A stretch of 64,000 bases of DNA from Flavobacterium hydrophilum (GTDB lineage: Bacteria > Bacteroidota > Bacteroidia > Flavobacteriales > Flavobacteriaceae). The notes under the pieces are model-generated. The model did not search any database. It saw only the letters and a program-made list of their open reading frames with translations, and was not told the origin of the DNA. Position numbers and translations under genes: made by a program. Location of the stretch: positions 62,001 through 126,000 of the forward strand of contig NZ_QJHL01000003.1 of the NCBI RefSeq assembly GCF_003202405.1. Direction: 5' to 3'. Below, one piece after another: positions 55,180 through 63,346 of the stretch (positions within the stretch are counted from its first letter, which is position 1; the number at the start of each line of letters is the position of its first letter).

Positions 55180-56451
55180 TTAAACCATCTCTATCGCTGC
55201 TTCAATTGTAGCATATACCTTTTGGAGCTGTTCGTCTGTCATAATGTAAGGAGGTAATATGTAAACGATGTTTCCAACCGGACGTAAAACAACACCGTTT
55301 TCAATAAAGAAATTATACAATTTGGTACGCATGGAGCCATAATAGCTCTCTTCTGAATCGGATTTAATTTCAACTGCAAAAATGACTCCTAATGTTCTGG
55401 CTGTAATTACTTTTGGATGATTCTCAATTTTCTTCTGGAATCCTAAATGGCTTTTGTTGATTCTGTCAATATTAGTCTGCATTTCATCCGTTTGCAGTAA
55501 ATCGATACTTGCCAAAGCAGCAGCACAACCTGTTGGATTAGCAGTAAAAGTATGGCCATGAAATAATGCTTTATTAATATCATCATCATAAAAAGCATCA
55601 AAAACCTCCTGTGTAAAAGTCGTAATCGCCATCGGAATTGTGCCTCCGGTTAGCGCTTTCGATAAGCAAATCATATCAGGATCTGCATCAACATAATCCA
55701 TTGCGAAGGTTTTTCCTGTTTTACCAAAGCCTGTCATTACTTCGTCTGCAATAGTTAAGACTTTGTTTTTATTGCAAATCTGAATCAGTTTTGCCAAAGA
55801 TTCCGGTTCGTACATCACCATTCCGGCAGCACCCTGAACTAAAGGCTCAAAAATAAATCCGGCGCAATTATGATTTTGAATCACCTCTTTCAAAGCATCA
55901 TAACTAACTTCTTCCTGACCTTTTACAGGAACCGGAATCCGGATAACATCTATAAACATCCCCTGAAAAGCCTGCGTGTAGAAAGAGATTCCGCTTGCAG
56001 CCATCGCCGCAAAAGTATCACCGTGAAAGGCATTTTCAAAAGCAATTATGGTCGTTCGTTTTTCACCTTTATTGAAGAAATACTGTAATGCTACTTTAAT
56101 GGCAACTTCTACAGCGGTAGAACCATTATCGGAGAAGAAGATTTTCTGCTGATTTTTTGGCAAAATTTTCATGAGTCTTTCGGCTACTTTTATAGCTGGT
56201 TCGTGTGTAAAACCACCAAATAACACATGTTCCAGTGTTGTTAATTGTTTGTAAATCGCATCAGCAATAAATTTATTACTGTGCCCAAACGGATTTACCC
56301 ACCACGAAGCGATTGCGTCAATGTATTCTTTATTATTTTCGTCCCAAAGTAAAGCGCCTTCGCCTCTTGAAATGGCAATTGGAGTTTGAGAAGTTTTGTG
56401 TTGTGTATAAGGATGCCAAAGATATTGGCTGTCTTTTTCTTGTAAAGTCAT
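55180..56451 (-). CDS. bioA: Adenosylmethionine-8-amino-7-oxononanoate aminotransferase
   Basis: A 423-residue class III PLP aminotransferase of biotin synthesis, moving an amino group from SAM to 7-keto-8-aminopelargonate. The family start is DSQYLWHPYTQHKT; SWWVNPFGHSN is another signature, and the PLP lysine is in LSKALTGGTIPMAIT. The frame continues 35 residues upstream, but the ATG at 56451 (MTLQEKDSQYLWHPY) is the proper start. Its upstream partner genes are not visible because the prophage lies immediately upstream. Confidence 0.95.
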   Translation of the reverse strand: MTLQEKDSQYLWHPYTQHKTSQTPIAISRGEGALLWDENNKEYIDAIASWWVNPFGHSNKFIADAIYKQLTTLEHVLFGGFTHEPAIKVAERLMKILPKNQQKIFFSDNGSTAVEVAIKVALQYFFNKGEKRTTIIAFENAFHGDTFAAMAASGISFYTQAFQGMFIDVIRIPVPVKGQEEVSYDALKEVIQNHNCAGFIFEPLVQGAAGMVMYEPESLAKLIQICNKNKVLTIADEVMTGFGKTGKTFAMDYVDADPDMICLSKALTGGTIPMAITTFTQEVFDAFYDDDINKALFHGHTFTANPTGCAAALASIDLLQTDEMQTNIDRINKSHLGFQKKIENHPKVITARTLGVIFAVEIKSDSEESYYGSMRTKLYNFFIENGVVLRPVGNIVYILPPYIMTDEQLQKVYATIEAAIEMV

Positions 56452-56619
56452 AATTGTGAAATGTTTTTTGTCAGATGTGAGATAGATTATAGGGCTATAA
56501 ATGAAATATACAAAGTAGATAAATATAAAAAAGCCCGAAAAAGCCAATAAAATCAAGGGTTAAGACCAAAAAAGCCCCAAAAACAGAAAAATTTAAAATG
56601 TTCATTAATTACTTTTTAG

Positions 56620-56639
56620 TACCATTTAGCTACCATTTA
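56620..56639. repeat. Direct repeat TACCATTTA x2, 11-bp period
   Basis: TACCATTTA at 56620-56628 and 56631-56639, separated by GC. The period is near one helical turn. It lies in the presumed left-end region of the prophage. Confidence 0.5.
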
Positions 56640-56708
56640 AAACCCGAAAAAGAGTCAATATAAGGCAATAACTACCATAATAATTGGGTAAGATACCGAA
56701 ACCACTCT

Positions 56709-56743
56709 AAAAGCCGTAAAAACAAGCGTTTTACGGCTTTTTT
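56709..56743. terminator. Strong terminator in the phage-host junction
   Basis: AAAAGCCGTAAAA pairs perfectly with TTTTACGGCTTTT around ACAAGCG, with T-run. It can stop phage repressor transcription before it reaches bioA. Confidence 0.85.
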
Positions 56744-56828
56744 GCATCTGTAATTTTCTGCTTTAAATAAGCTTTTAAAGGTTTTTAAAAAGTGTTTAAA
56801 GATATTCAAAAATAGAGTATTATTTATA

Positions 56829-56864
56829 TTGCTTTACCTCTTGCTTTACCTCTTGCTTTACTTC
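56829..56864. repeat. 12-bp tandem repeat, three copies
   Basis: TTGCTTTACCTC at 56829-56840 and 56841-56852 is exact; the third copy TTGCTTTACTTC (56853-56864) has one change. It lies 145 bp from the end of the repressor gene. In Mu-type phages transposase sites lie near the ends, so it is a candidate protein-binding array; it is too short and unspaced for a CRISPR. Confidence 0.7.
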
Positions 56865-56986
56865 AAGTATGCAAAAAAAACACTCGAAAACTACCCCATA
56901 ATTACACTTAATTACAAATAAATCATAAAAAAAAGGCTGAAAACACCCCCTTATTTTAGTATGTTACACGTTATTAAGACTGTAAA

Positions 56987-57015
56987 TAACTAATAATCAA
57001 TTGATTATTTAGTTA
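56987..57015. repeat. AT-rich inverted repeat at the repressor stop
   Basis: TAACTAATAATCAA (56987-57000) is inverted as TTGATTATTTAGTTA (57001-57015) with a one-base bulge. It overlaps the stop codon of the repressor gene and may form a hairpin in its mRNA. Confidence 0.55.
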
Positions 57016-57710
57016 TGTAGACGTATTGAAGCTCTAACAAGCCCGATTGCGGCTATTTGACTTAGTTTAACATCTTTAGGTGTATGGTGTTGGTTATGGC
57101 TTACAAGTCTAACATATTCATCACCTAATTCGCTTTGATGAACAAACTTTATAGTTTTCATAGTACTGTATTCGTCTAATTTGACAGCTACTATATACAT
57201 TTCTCCAAAGAATATCTGAGCTCGCTCAACTGCTATACGTTTATAAGCAATCATATCCCCAGATTTTAGCAAAGGATACATACTATCACCTGATGCATAA
57301 ATTGCACCATCACAACTCGGCATACTTGGTATAGAAATATAATCTATTACCTTTTCTTCATCAACTCCATTGCCATCAACTAAGGGAACTAAACCCATCG
57401 TTGCCTCAAGGTTAAATAAGGGTACTCGTTGCATATCATAAATTGCATCTCTCGTTTTCCGATAACCCTCTATAGGTTCAGCAACTAAATCTGTTCTATT
57501 ATGATTTGACAAAAACTCTTTTCCGGTTAAAAGCCAGTTCATATCCATCTCGTTTTCACATTTTGAAAACAAAAGATCGTAGTCAATTGAATTTCTGGTG
57601 TACCAATTAGAAAGAGTACTCTTACGAATATCGAGAAAATCCGCTAATTCAGTATCGGTATTAAAGTTTTTTGCCTTTTTTAATCTATTTAAAATCAATG
57701 ACTTATCCAT
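57009..57710 (-). CDS. Phage repressor, HTH + S24 peptidase-like domain
   Basis: A 233-residue CI/LexA-type repressor. Residues 1-65 form a HTH (TELADFLDIRKSTLSNWYTRN) and residues 95-230 an S24 domain with Ser143 in YASGDSMYPLLKSGD and Lys185 in STMKTIKF as the likely catalytic pair. The usual Ala-Gly or Cys-Gly cleavage site is not seen before it; the linker reads FNLEATMGLVP. It is transcribed away from the early genes and probably keeps lysogeny by binding the 57711-57824 region. Confidence 0.88.
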   Translation of the reverse strand: MDKSLILNRLKKAKNFNTDTELADFLDIRKSTLSNWYTRNSIDYDLLFSKCENEMDMNWLLTGKEFLSNHNRTDLVAEPIEGYRKTRDAIYDMQRVPLFNLEATMGLVPLVDGNGVDEEKVIDYISIPSMPSCDGAIYASGDSMYPLLKSGDMIAYKRIAVERAQIFFGEMYIVAVKLDEYSTMKTIKFVHQSELGDEYVRLVSHNQHHTPKDVKLSQIAAIGLVRASIRLHN

Positions 57711-57731
57711 AATGTTTTAAAAATGTGAACT

Positions 57732-57752
57732 TTTTTACGTAAAAACGTTTTT
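57732..57752. promoter_or_regulatory. Candidate repressor operator: two overlapping ACGT palindromes
   Basis: TTTTTACGTAAAAA (57732-57745) and AAAAACGTTTTT (57741-57752) are perfect overlapping palindromes in the 114-bp gap between the divergent repressor and early genes. Their place and symmetry suit a dimeric repressor operator. Confidence 0.5.
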
Positions 57753-57770
57753 TTGTTTTCAATTTGTGTA

Positions 57771-57778
57771 TATATTTG
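57771..57778 (+). promoter_or_regulatory. Candidate -7 element of the phage early promoter
   Basis: TATATTTG matches TAnnTTTG, 46 bp before the first early gene and 18 bp after the palindromes. A TTG at 57753-57755 could be the -33 element at a short 15-bp spacing; repressor bound to the palindromes would cover it. Confidence 0.5.
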
Positions 57779-57824
57779 TAAAGAACAAAACGAAATATAA
57801 AACAGTATTAACAATTGTAAAGAT

Positions 57825-58010
57825 ATGAAAGAGATATTAATCCCAAATGAGTTTAAGAATAAAATCATAAAAGAATTTAAGTCAAACAGACCAAGCGTAA
57901 GATCAGCTTTGAAATTCTTTAGTAATTCAGACACCGCCAAAGCAATGCGTAAACGTGCTAAAGAACTCTTACAGGAGGAATTAAAAAAAATTAGTGAGTT
58001 TGAAGATTAA
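57825..58010 (+). CDS. Small early phage protein in the Ner position
   Basis: A 61-residue helical, charged protein (MKEILIPNEFKNKIIKEF, then KAMRKRAKELLQEELKKI). It is the first gene of the early transcript, where Mu has Ner, a small regulator. It has no clear HTH, so a regulatory role is only suggested by position. It lies 11 bp before the transposase gene. Confidence 0.65.
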   Translation: MKEILIPNEFKNKIIKEFKSNRPSVRSALKFFSNSDTAKAMRKRAKELLQEELKKISEFED

Positions 58011-58021
58011 CAACTATTCGT

Positions 58022-60154
58022 ATGGAAAAGAAAGAATCTCCATTTGAATACCATAACGACAAACTAGGTGCAAAAATAAAGTTCCTTATTAAGAGCGATA
58101 AACTTGTAAGCTCACATGAGCAAAGTTTAAAACTGATTTCTTACAGGGCACTTTATGGAAGAATGAAAAGTAAAACCCAACCTGAACGAGAATTAAGGCG
58201 TGCATCATTAGGTTTTGATGCTCTTGTGGATTTTGACTCTTTAGTACAAGAATGGCGGGATGCATTAGTATTCAAATTCGGAAAGCCCACCGAAATAACT
58301 AGGGCATCGTTCTTTGAAAAACACTACATAAGTGATCGTAAAGCTTTTGATTTTTTTGCAGCGCACCGATATGGTGAGGATAACAATAAAAAACTCCCGC
58401 CGGAAGCCATAGAGCTCTACACTTATAATGCATCAGTATTAAATACCATACTTGAAGTAAAGCAAAAGCGAAAACTGTACGCTAAATCATTAGGACTAAC
58501 CGGACAGTTTGACATTTGGCAAAGTTTGAGTAATGACGTCAATGTCTTTCAGCAGGTAAATCACGATTTGCCAACCACAAAAGACAGTTTAAGACATAAA
58601 GTAAACCGGTACATACAAGAGAGCTATTCGTCAATTATTAGTAAAAAATACGGCTCCCGAAATGCTGCAAAGGTCAAAGATGATGAGCAATTAGCACTTA
58701 TTGAAGTTCTTTTAGGTAAACATCAGAACCTTAATAATGAGCAGGTCGTTAGACATTACAATGATGTGGCCGGAGTAATTGGATGGAAGCCTATAGATGC
58801 CGGAGTAATTGCCAACAAACGAAAAGAACTCGATTTGTATGTATTTGCCGGACAGCATGGAGAAACTGACTTAATGCATCAAAAACACATGCAAATTAAG
58901 CGAAGTAAACCAAGTGCTTCAATGTTGTTTTGGTCAATGGATGGTTGGGATGCAGAGCTTCTTTATCAAAAAACAATAGTAGATAAAGATGGCAATTCAA
59001 AAACTACCTATCATAACAGGCTCACAGCAGTAATGATACTTGACCCGTTCAATAATTACATAGTGGGTTACTCAATTGGCACTAAGGAAAGCCCTGATTT
59101 AATTAGACAGGCACTTAAAAACGCTCTTAAACATACTGAGGAATTATTTGGTAATAAGTACAAACCGTATCAATTGCAAACAGATCATTATCAAATTAAA
59201 AACCTGCAACCAACGTATGAGGCAACCGCTAAGCACTTTACACCAGCTAAGGTTAAAAATGCTAAGTCAAAACCAATCGAACAGTTTTTTGACAAGTTCA
59301 ACGAAAAGCACTTTCAGGAAAAAATGGTTTTAAACTGGTCAGGGCATAACGTTACGGCAAAATCTGACAACCAAGTAAATGACAATTATTTATCAAAACA
59401 CCGTCACCTATTCCCGGATAAGGACGGTTGTATAAAACAAATTGTGCAGGCCATTGAAAATGAGAGAGCAGAAAAAGTTGAGGCATTTGTAGAAAGCTTT
59501 TTAGCATTTCAAGATAAAACCGAAATGACTTTAAATCAGTTCTTACGTGCCTATGGACAAATAACAGGATACACCAACAAAATGAAAGGTGATGGTTTAA
59601 CACCAACAATTGAAGGACAGGAAAGAGCCTACGATACTTTCGACCTGAATTTTAGAAAGTATATGCATGAGGATTGGATGGTTTTTTATGATGCTGATGA
59701 TTTAAGCCAGGTGTTAGTAAGCAATGCCAAAAGCCGGGACGGTCGATTAGTTGAAGAAATTGGAACTATGGAATTTATACTGACCGAAAAATATATTCAG
59801 CCAATGGCTTTATACGATCAGGAAAAAGGCGATGCACAACAAAGGCAATTGGTATATGACTACAATAGTCGCATGAATAACGAGATTATTTTAAGAGGTA
59901 CACATCAACGGGAAGTTTTAGAAGATTTATTCGACAACAATCCACGATTAGACACACTTAAAAAACTAATGATTCCTGATAGTCTCGGACAGCATAAAGA
60001 CCAAAAGTCCTCGGAACGCTTAGAAAAAGCAACAAAACGTATCGCTGCCAAACAGGAAAAAAGAGAAAAAGTATTAGAAGAATCCAACTGGCAGGAAACC
60101 CAGACAAATTATTTAAAAGAAAAAGTTAACCTAAACAAATACACTAACCTATGA
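58022..60154 (+). CDS. Mu-type DDE transposase (MuA-like)
   Basis: A 710-residue transposase that cuts the phage ends and joins them to target DNA. The N-terminal part is DNA-binding; the catalytic RNase H fold follows with the DDE triad at about Asp307 (SMDGWDAE), Asp389 (QTDHYQ) and Glu420 (KPIEQFFDKF). A C-terminal region follows the catalytic core and ends in a Lys/Glu-rich helix (KRIAAKQEKREKVLEE) that may contact the ATPase. The gene overlaps the ATPase gene by ATGA. The length is close to that of MuA. Confidence 0.9.
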   Translation: MEKKESPFEYHNDKLGAKIKFLIKSDKLVSSHEQSLKLISYRALYGRMKSKTQPERELRRASLGFDALVDFDSLVQEWRDALVFKFGKPTEITRASFFEKHYISDRKAFDFFAAHRYGEDNNKKLPPEAIELYTYNASVLNTILEVKQKRKLYAKSLGLTGQFDIWQSLSNDVNVFQQVNHDLPTTKDSLRHKVNRYIQESYSSIISKKYGSRNAAKVKDDEQLALIEVLLGKHQNLNNEQVVRHYNDVAGVIGWKPIDAGVIANKRKELDLYVFAGQHGETDLMHQKHMQIKRSKPSASMLFWSMDGWDAELLYQKTIVDKDGNSKTTYHNRLTAVMILDPFNNYIVGYSIGTKESPDLIRQALKNALKHTEELFGNKYKPYQLQTDHYQIKNLQPTYEATAKHFTPAKVKNAKSKPIEQFFDKFNEKHFQEKMVLNWSGHNVTAKSDNQVNDNYLSKHRHLFPDKDGCIKQIVQAIENERAEKVEAFVESFLAFQDKTEMTLNQFLRAYGQITGYTNKMKGDGLTPTIEGQERAYDTFDLNFRKYMHEDWMVFYDADDLSQVLVSNAKSRDGRLVEEIGTMEFILTEKYIQPMALYDQEKGDAQQRQLVYDYNSRMNNEIILRGTHQREVLEDLFDNNPRLDTLKKLMIPDSLGQHKDQKSSERLEKATKRIAAKQEKREKVLEESNWQETQTNYLKEKVNLNKYTNL

Positions 60155-61089
60155 TTACAACGATCCAAAAACAGCAGATTACCGAAGCTCTTAACGAATT
60201 TATAAAACTTCATAATATTTCTGCCAACGAAATTGTAAAGCGTTCAGGAGTCAATGAAAGTTATATTTCAAGCATAAGAAATGGAGAAACCACTGTAGGT
60301 AAATCAGAGATTAAAGATAAATGGTACTTGATGATTTCAGAATTTATAGGATTATCACTAAAAAAAGAATACTGGGGCTTAAAAGAAACACCACAATTGT
60401 ACCGAATGTTTTCAACTCTCGAAGATGCCAAAGAAAACGGATTGACAAACATTATCATAGGTGAAACCGGTTCGGGTAAAAGTTACATTTCTGATTTGTT
60501 TATAAAGGCAAATCCGGTTGATACTTTTAAAATCGTTGTTGGTTCTCTTGATACTATTGGGGATTTACTTGACAAGATTATCGATGCGTTAAAAATTGCT
60601 ACACCCAAAACCAAAAGCAAAAAAATTGGTGAAATAGCCAGAAGGCTAAAGCAATTAAAACTAGAAGGCCAGAATCCACACCTGATATTTGATGAGTGCG
60701 AGTACATGAAACAACCTGCTCTCTGTTCTATGAAAGAATTGTATGATGCTCTTATAAAAATCTGTGGAATAACGCTAATCGGTACCAGTCAGTTAACTGA
60801 CAACATCGACAAGCTTCGCAAAAAGAACCGTTCAGGGATACCACAGTTTTACCGTAGAATCAAATTCGGAATAAGAGAATTGCCAACTATAGACAGGAGT
60901 TTTTCAATGTTCTTAGATCAAATCGAAGATAAAGCCCTAATCAGGTTCTTAAAACAAAATTGCGACAACTATGGAGAGTTACACGATGTCTTAGTACCGG
61001 CAATGAAAGAAGCTGACAGAACAGGCCAACCACTTACAGAGGATTTTGTTAGAACCATATTAGGAATGCCAAAATTACTGAGCGCATAA
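60151..61089 (+). CDS. MuB-type AAA ATPase
   Basis: A 312-residue ATPase that in Mu selects target DNA and activates the transposase. An N-terminal HTH (ANEIVKRSGVNESYISSIRN) is followed by Walker A GETGSGKSYISD near residues 105-115 and Walker B LIFDECEYM near residue 178. ATGA overlap with the transposase gene shows coupling. The motifs are intact. Confidence 0.9.
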   Translation: MITTIQKQQITEALNEFIKLHNISANEIVKRSGVNESYISSIRNGETTVGKSEIKDKWYLMISEFIGLSLKKEYWGLKETPQLYRMFSTLEDAKENGLTNIIIGETGSGKSYISDLFIKANPVDTFKIVVGSLDTIGDLLDKIIDALKIATPKTKSKKIGEIARRLKQLKLEGQNPHLIFDECEYMKQPALCSMKELYDALIKICGITLIGTSQLTDNIDKLRKKNRSGIPQFYRRIKFGIRELPTIDRSFSMFLDQIEDKALIRFLKQNCDNYGELHDVLVPAMKEADRTGQPLTEDFVRTILGMPKLLSA

Positions 61090-61090
61090 T

Positions 61091-61726
61091 ATGGAAAAAT
61101 TTAAAAGAGCTCTAACCGTATCCAATGTACTATCTGTAATTATATCGTGCATCAAGTTTACAGGACGCTTTTTTGATGTTTTCGGAAACCCGCAAAAAAA
61201 AGGACGTTGGTTTATCTGGGGTGACAGTTCGAGCGGCAAAAGTTCTTTTGTTATGCAATTAATAAAGGAGTTTGCTAAAACCGAAAAAACAATATTAGTA
61301 TCAAAAGAGGAAGATTTGGACGACGAAAATCTTCAAGACAGGTTAAAACTTTTTCAGATGCAAGATGTCGCAAAAAACTTTAGTCTGGTCGATGATTCTT
61401 TAGATCAACTTACTGAAAGACTTTCACGAAGAAATAGCGCTCAGGTAGTAGTAATAGATTCAGTATCATACTTTTTTATGGGCTACACATTTGAGGATTA
61501 TTTGAATTTCAGAAAAAGATTTAAAGATAAGACACTGGTTTTTATAGGCCATGCAAAAGGACAAAATCCTAAAACGGATTTCGAGGACAGGATAAAGTTT
61601 GATGCAACACAAAAAGTAGTCGTAAGTGGTTATTTGGCCACAAATAAAGGACGGAAATACGGACCACATGCAACCCAATATGTGGTTTGGCAAAAAGGAT
61701 ATGAAGATTTACACGGACATCAATAA
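61091..61726 (+). CDS. RecA-like P-loop ATPase, phage early gene
   Basis: A 211-residue RecA/RadA-type ATPase. Walker A is GDSSSGKSSFVMQLI (residues 44-58) and Walker B VVVIDSVSYF (about residues 118-127); a later loop has VFIGHAKGQNPKT. It starts one base after the MuB stop. Mu has no such gene at this place, and it may take part in replication or recombination of the phage. The exact role is unknown. Confidence 0.8.
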   Translation: MEKFKRALTVSNVLSVIISCIKFTGRFFDVFGNPQKKGRWFIWGDSSSGKSSFVMQLIKEFAKTEKTILVSKEEDLDDENLQDRLKLFQMQDVAKNFSLVDDSLDQLTERLSRRNSAQVVVIDSVSYFFMGYTFEDYLNFRKRFKDKTLVFIGHAKGQNPKTDFEDRIKFDATQKVVVSGYLATNKGRKYGPHATQYVVWQKGYEDLHGHQ

Positions 61727-61737
61727 AACAGAACAAC

Positions 61738-62127
61738 ATGAAAACAAAAACAATAGAATTAGCAGAAGATTATTTAATGAATCTTTTAAAGAATGGCTGC
61801 GAAACCAAAGAAGATTTAATACTGGCATTTTGGTTTTACTGGGTAGATAGCGTAACAATGAATGCTGCTGAATTTCAAAAAGTGGTCTCTAGTTCGTCGG
61901 TTAATAAGTGGTTTATAATCGAATTATCAAAAGAAGAAACTGTTTTCAAAGAGTTTATCAAAGAATACCCTGACACAAAAGGTAAAGATAAAGATTGGCT
62001 CTACTGTAAATGCATAAGCAAATTAATGAATCATTTTCCGAAAGCATTATTAGAAGAGGCAAAAAAAAGGCAAAAAATTCACGCAAGAGAATCAGGCATA
62101 CAAGTATTTAGACCAACTCAAAACTAA
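61738..62127 (+). CDS. Hypothetical phage early protein
   Basis: A 129-residue, mainly helical, slightly basic protein (AEDYLMNLLKNGCETKEDL, ALLEEAKKRQKIHARESG). No family is recognised. It is in the early operon between the RecA-like ATPase and three small genes. Confidence 0.65.
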   Translation: MKTKTIELAEDYLMNLLKNGCETKEDLILAFWFYWVDSVTMNAAEFQKVVSSSSVNKWFIIELSKEETVFKEFIKEYPDTKGKDKDWLYCKCISKLMNHFPKALLEEAKKRQKIHARESGIQVFRPTQN

Positions 62128-62133
62128 CCAACT

Positions 62134-62316
62134 ATGACACCACAGCAAAGAGCCAATAAAATAGCCGATTTAAAACAATGGTTAACCGATAACCCAAACC
62201 ATCCCGATAGAACCACAATTGAAGCCGATTTACGTCGGTATGAACAGGAGCAAATAAGCAGACCTATTGAACGTGACACCCTTGATTTGAGAGATTATAA
62301 TTTTTACAACATATGA
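62134..62316 (+). CDS. Hypothetical small phage protein
   Basis: A 60-residue helical protein (MTPQQRANKIADLKQWLTDN, IEADLRRYEQEQ). It starts 6 bp after the previous gene and overlaps the next by 4 bp (ATGA), which supports that it is translated. The function is unknown. Confidence 0.6.
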   Translation: MTPQQRANKIADLKQWLTDNPNHPDRTTIEADLRRYEQEQISRPIERDTLDLRDYNFYNI

Positions 62317-62624
62317 AAGAAGAAATCGACGAAAGGTTAGTAATCCTGCATAACGTCTTAGTGTATTGCTCACAAGTTGACCGGCTCTCAGATGGAAAAT
62401 ATAACGTTTTTTCGCTTGTTGAAAGAATCTTTATTAATCAGGAGCGAGGCGCATTGTTTAGCCAATTAGCCGAAGAAAAAGGCGAAATATTCCCGCACGA
62501 GGTAAGAACCTACAAAGTACCGGAACAAATAGAACGAAAAATAAAACTCACAAAAGAACAAATCGAAGCCACAAATTGGGGTGGTTTTACAAAAGATCAA
62601 TTATTAAAAACGCAAGAATCATGA
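62313..62624 (+). CDS. Hypothetical phage early protein
   Basis: A 103-residue protein with a helical first half (ERLVILHNVLVYCSQVDRL) and a Lys-rich end (IERKIKLTKEQIEATNWGG). It overlaps both neighbours by ATGA, part of a tightly packed early transcript. The family is not recognised. Confidence 0.65.
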   Translation: MKEEIDERLVILHNVLVYCSQVDRLSDGKYNVFSLVERIFINQERGALFSQLAEEKGEIFPHEVRTYKVPEQIERKIKLTKEQIEATNWGGFTKDQLLKTQES

Positions 62625-63346
62625 ATACAGAAACACCGCAATTACCAGACTTAACAAAGTTTTCAGCTCAGGAGTTAAAAGATGCACTGGCTAAAGTAGA
62701 ATCAAAAAAAGACCTCGACAGACAGGCATATAAAGACCTTGTAGAGCAAACAGTACCAAAAGTAATTTTTACCCTTTGTAGCGCATCAGAAATGATCTCT
62801 AACGCCAAAACACAAGCTTTCAAATACTTTGAGGACATCTTAAAATTAAAGGCTGATGTGTACGGAATTAAGGAAAAACAACAATCACATACATTTTCAT
62901 GTGATGGTGCCGAAATTACAATTGGGTATCGAGTTACTGACGGTTGGGACGACACAGTAAGTGCCGGAATTGCTAAAGTTGAAAAGTTCATAACATCATT
63001 AGCAAAAGACGCAGAAACATCTGCTTTAGTTACGATTGTTTTTAACCTTCTAAAAAAGGATGCTAAAGGAAATTTAAAAGGTTCCAGAGTTTTGGAACTT
63101 CAAAAACTAACAAAAGATTTTAATAACGAGGAATTTACAGACGGTGTAAGAATCATTGCCGATGCATACAAGCCAGTTCGTTCAGTTTGGTATATAGAAG
63201 CTGCTTTAATTGGCGAAGATGGTACAAAAACGCCAATCCCGCTTTCGGCTAGTTCAGTAGATTTTTCGCAAGGGTACAAATTTGAATTTAATAAAGATGA
63301 AAAACACAACGATACTGATCTTATTGATCCTGCTAATAATCTTTAA
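62621..63346 (+). CDS. DUF3164 family phage protein
   Basis: A 241-residue protein. The middle and end (TIGYRVTDGWDDTVSAGIAK, KKDAKGNLKGSRVLELQKL, RIIADAYKPVRSVWYIEA) agree with DUF3164, a family common in the early region of Mu-like phages, of unknown function. The start at 62621 overlaps the previous stop by ATGA; the longer frame from 62576 is not needed. Confidence 0.75.
   Translation: MNTETPQLPDLTKFSAQELKDALAKVESKKDLDRQAYKDLVEQTVPKVIFTLCSASEMISNAKTQAFKYFEDILKLKADVYGIKEKQQSHTFSCDGAEITIGYRVTDGWDDTVSAGIAKVEKFITSLAKDAETSALVTIVFNLLKKDAKGNLKGSRVLELQKLTKDFNNEEFTDGVRIIADAYKPVRSVWYIEAALIGEDGTKTPIPLSASSVDFSQGYKFEFNKDEKHNDTDLIDPANNL

Larger units (their letters stand above)
56452..57008. other. 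Gene-free junction between bioA and the phage repressor
   Basis: This 557-bp stretch has no convincing frame. It holds CCCGAAAAAG twice (56534-56543 and 56643-56652), two TACCATTTA units, a strong terminator (56709-56743), the 12-bp tandem repeat (56829-56864) and a CGAAAA at 56885. The left end of the Mu-like prophage must lie here, but its exact first base cannot be fixed without the right end or an empty site. Confidence 0.6.

Noticed and set aside
56829..56864. CRISPR array
   Set aside because: Only three 12-bp units without spacers and no cas genes.
57695..57940. Leftward 81-residue frame upstream of the repressor
   Set aside because: It overlaps the early gene and the promoter/operator region, and its composition is that of antisense DNA.
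62621..63346. Gam-type nuclease inhibitor
   Set aside because: The position suits Gam, but the sequence pattern fits DUF3164 better.
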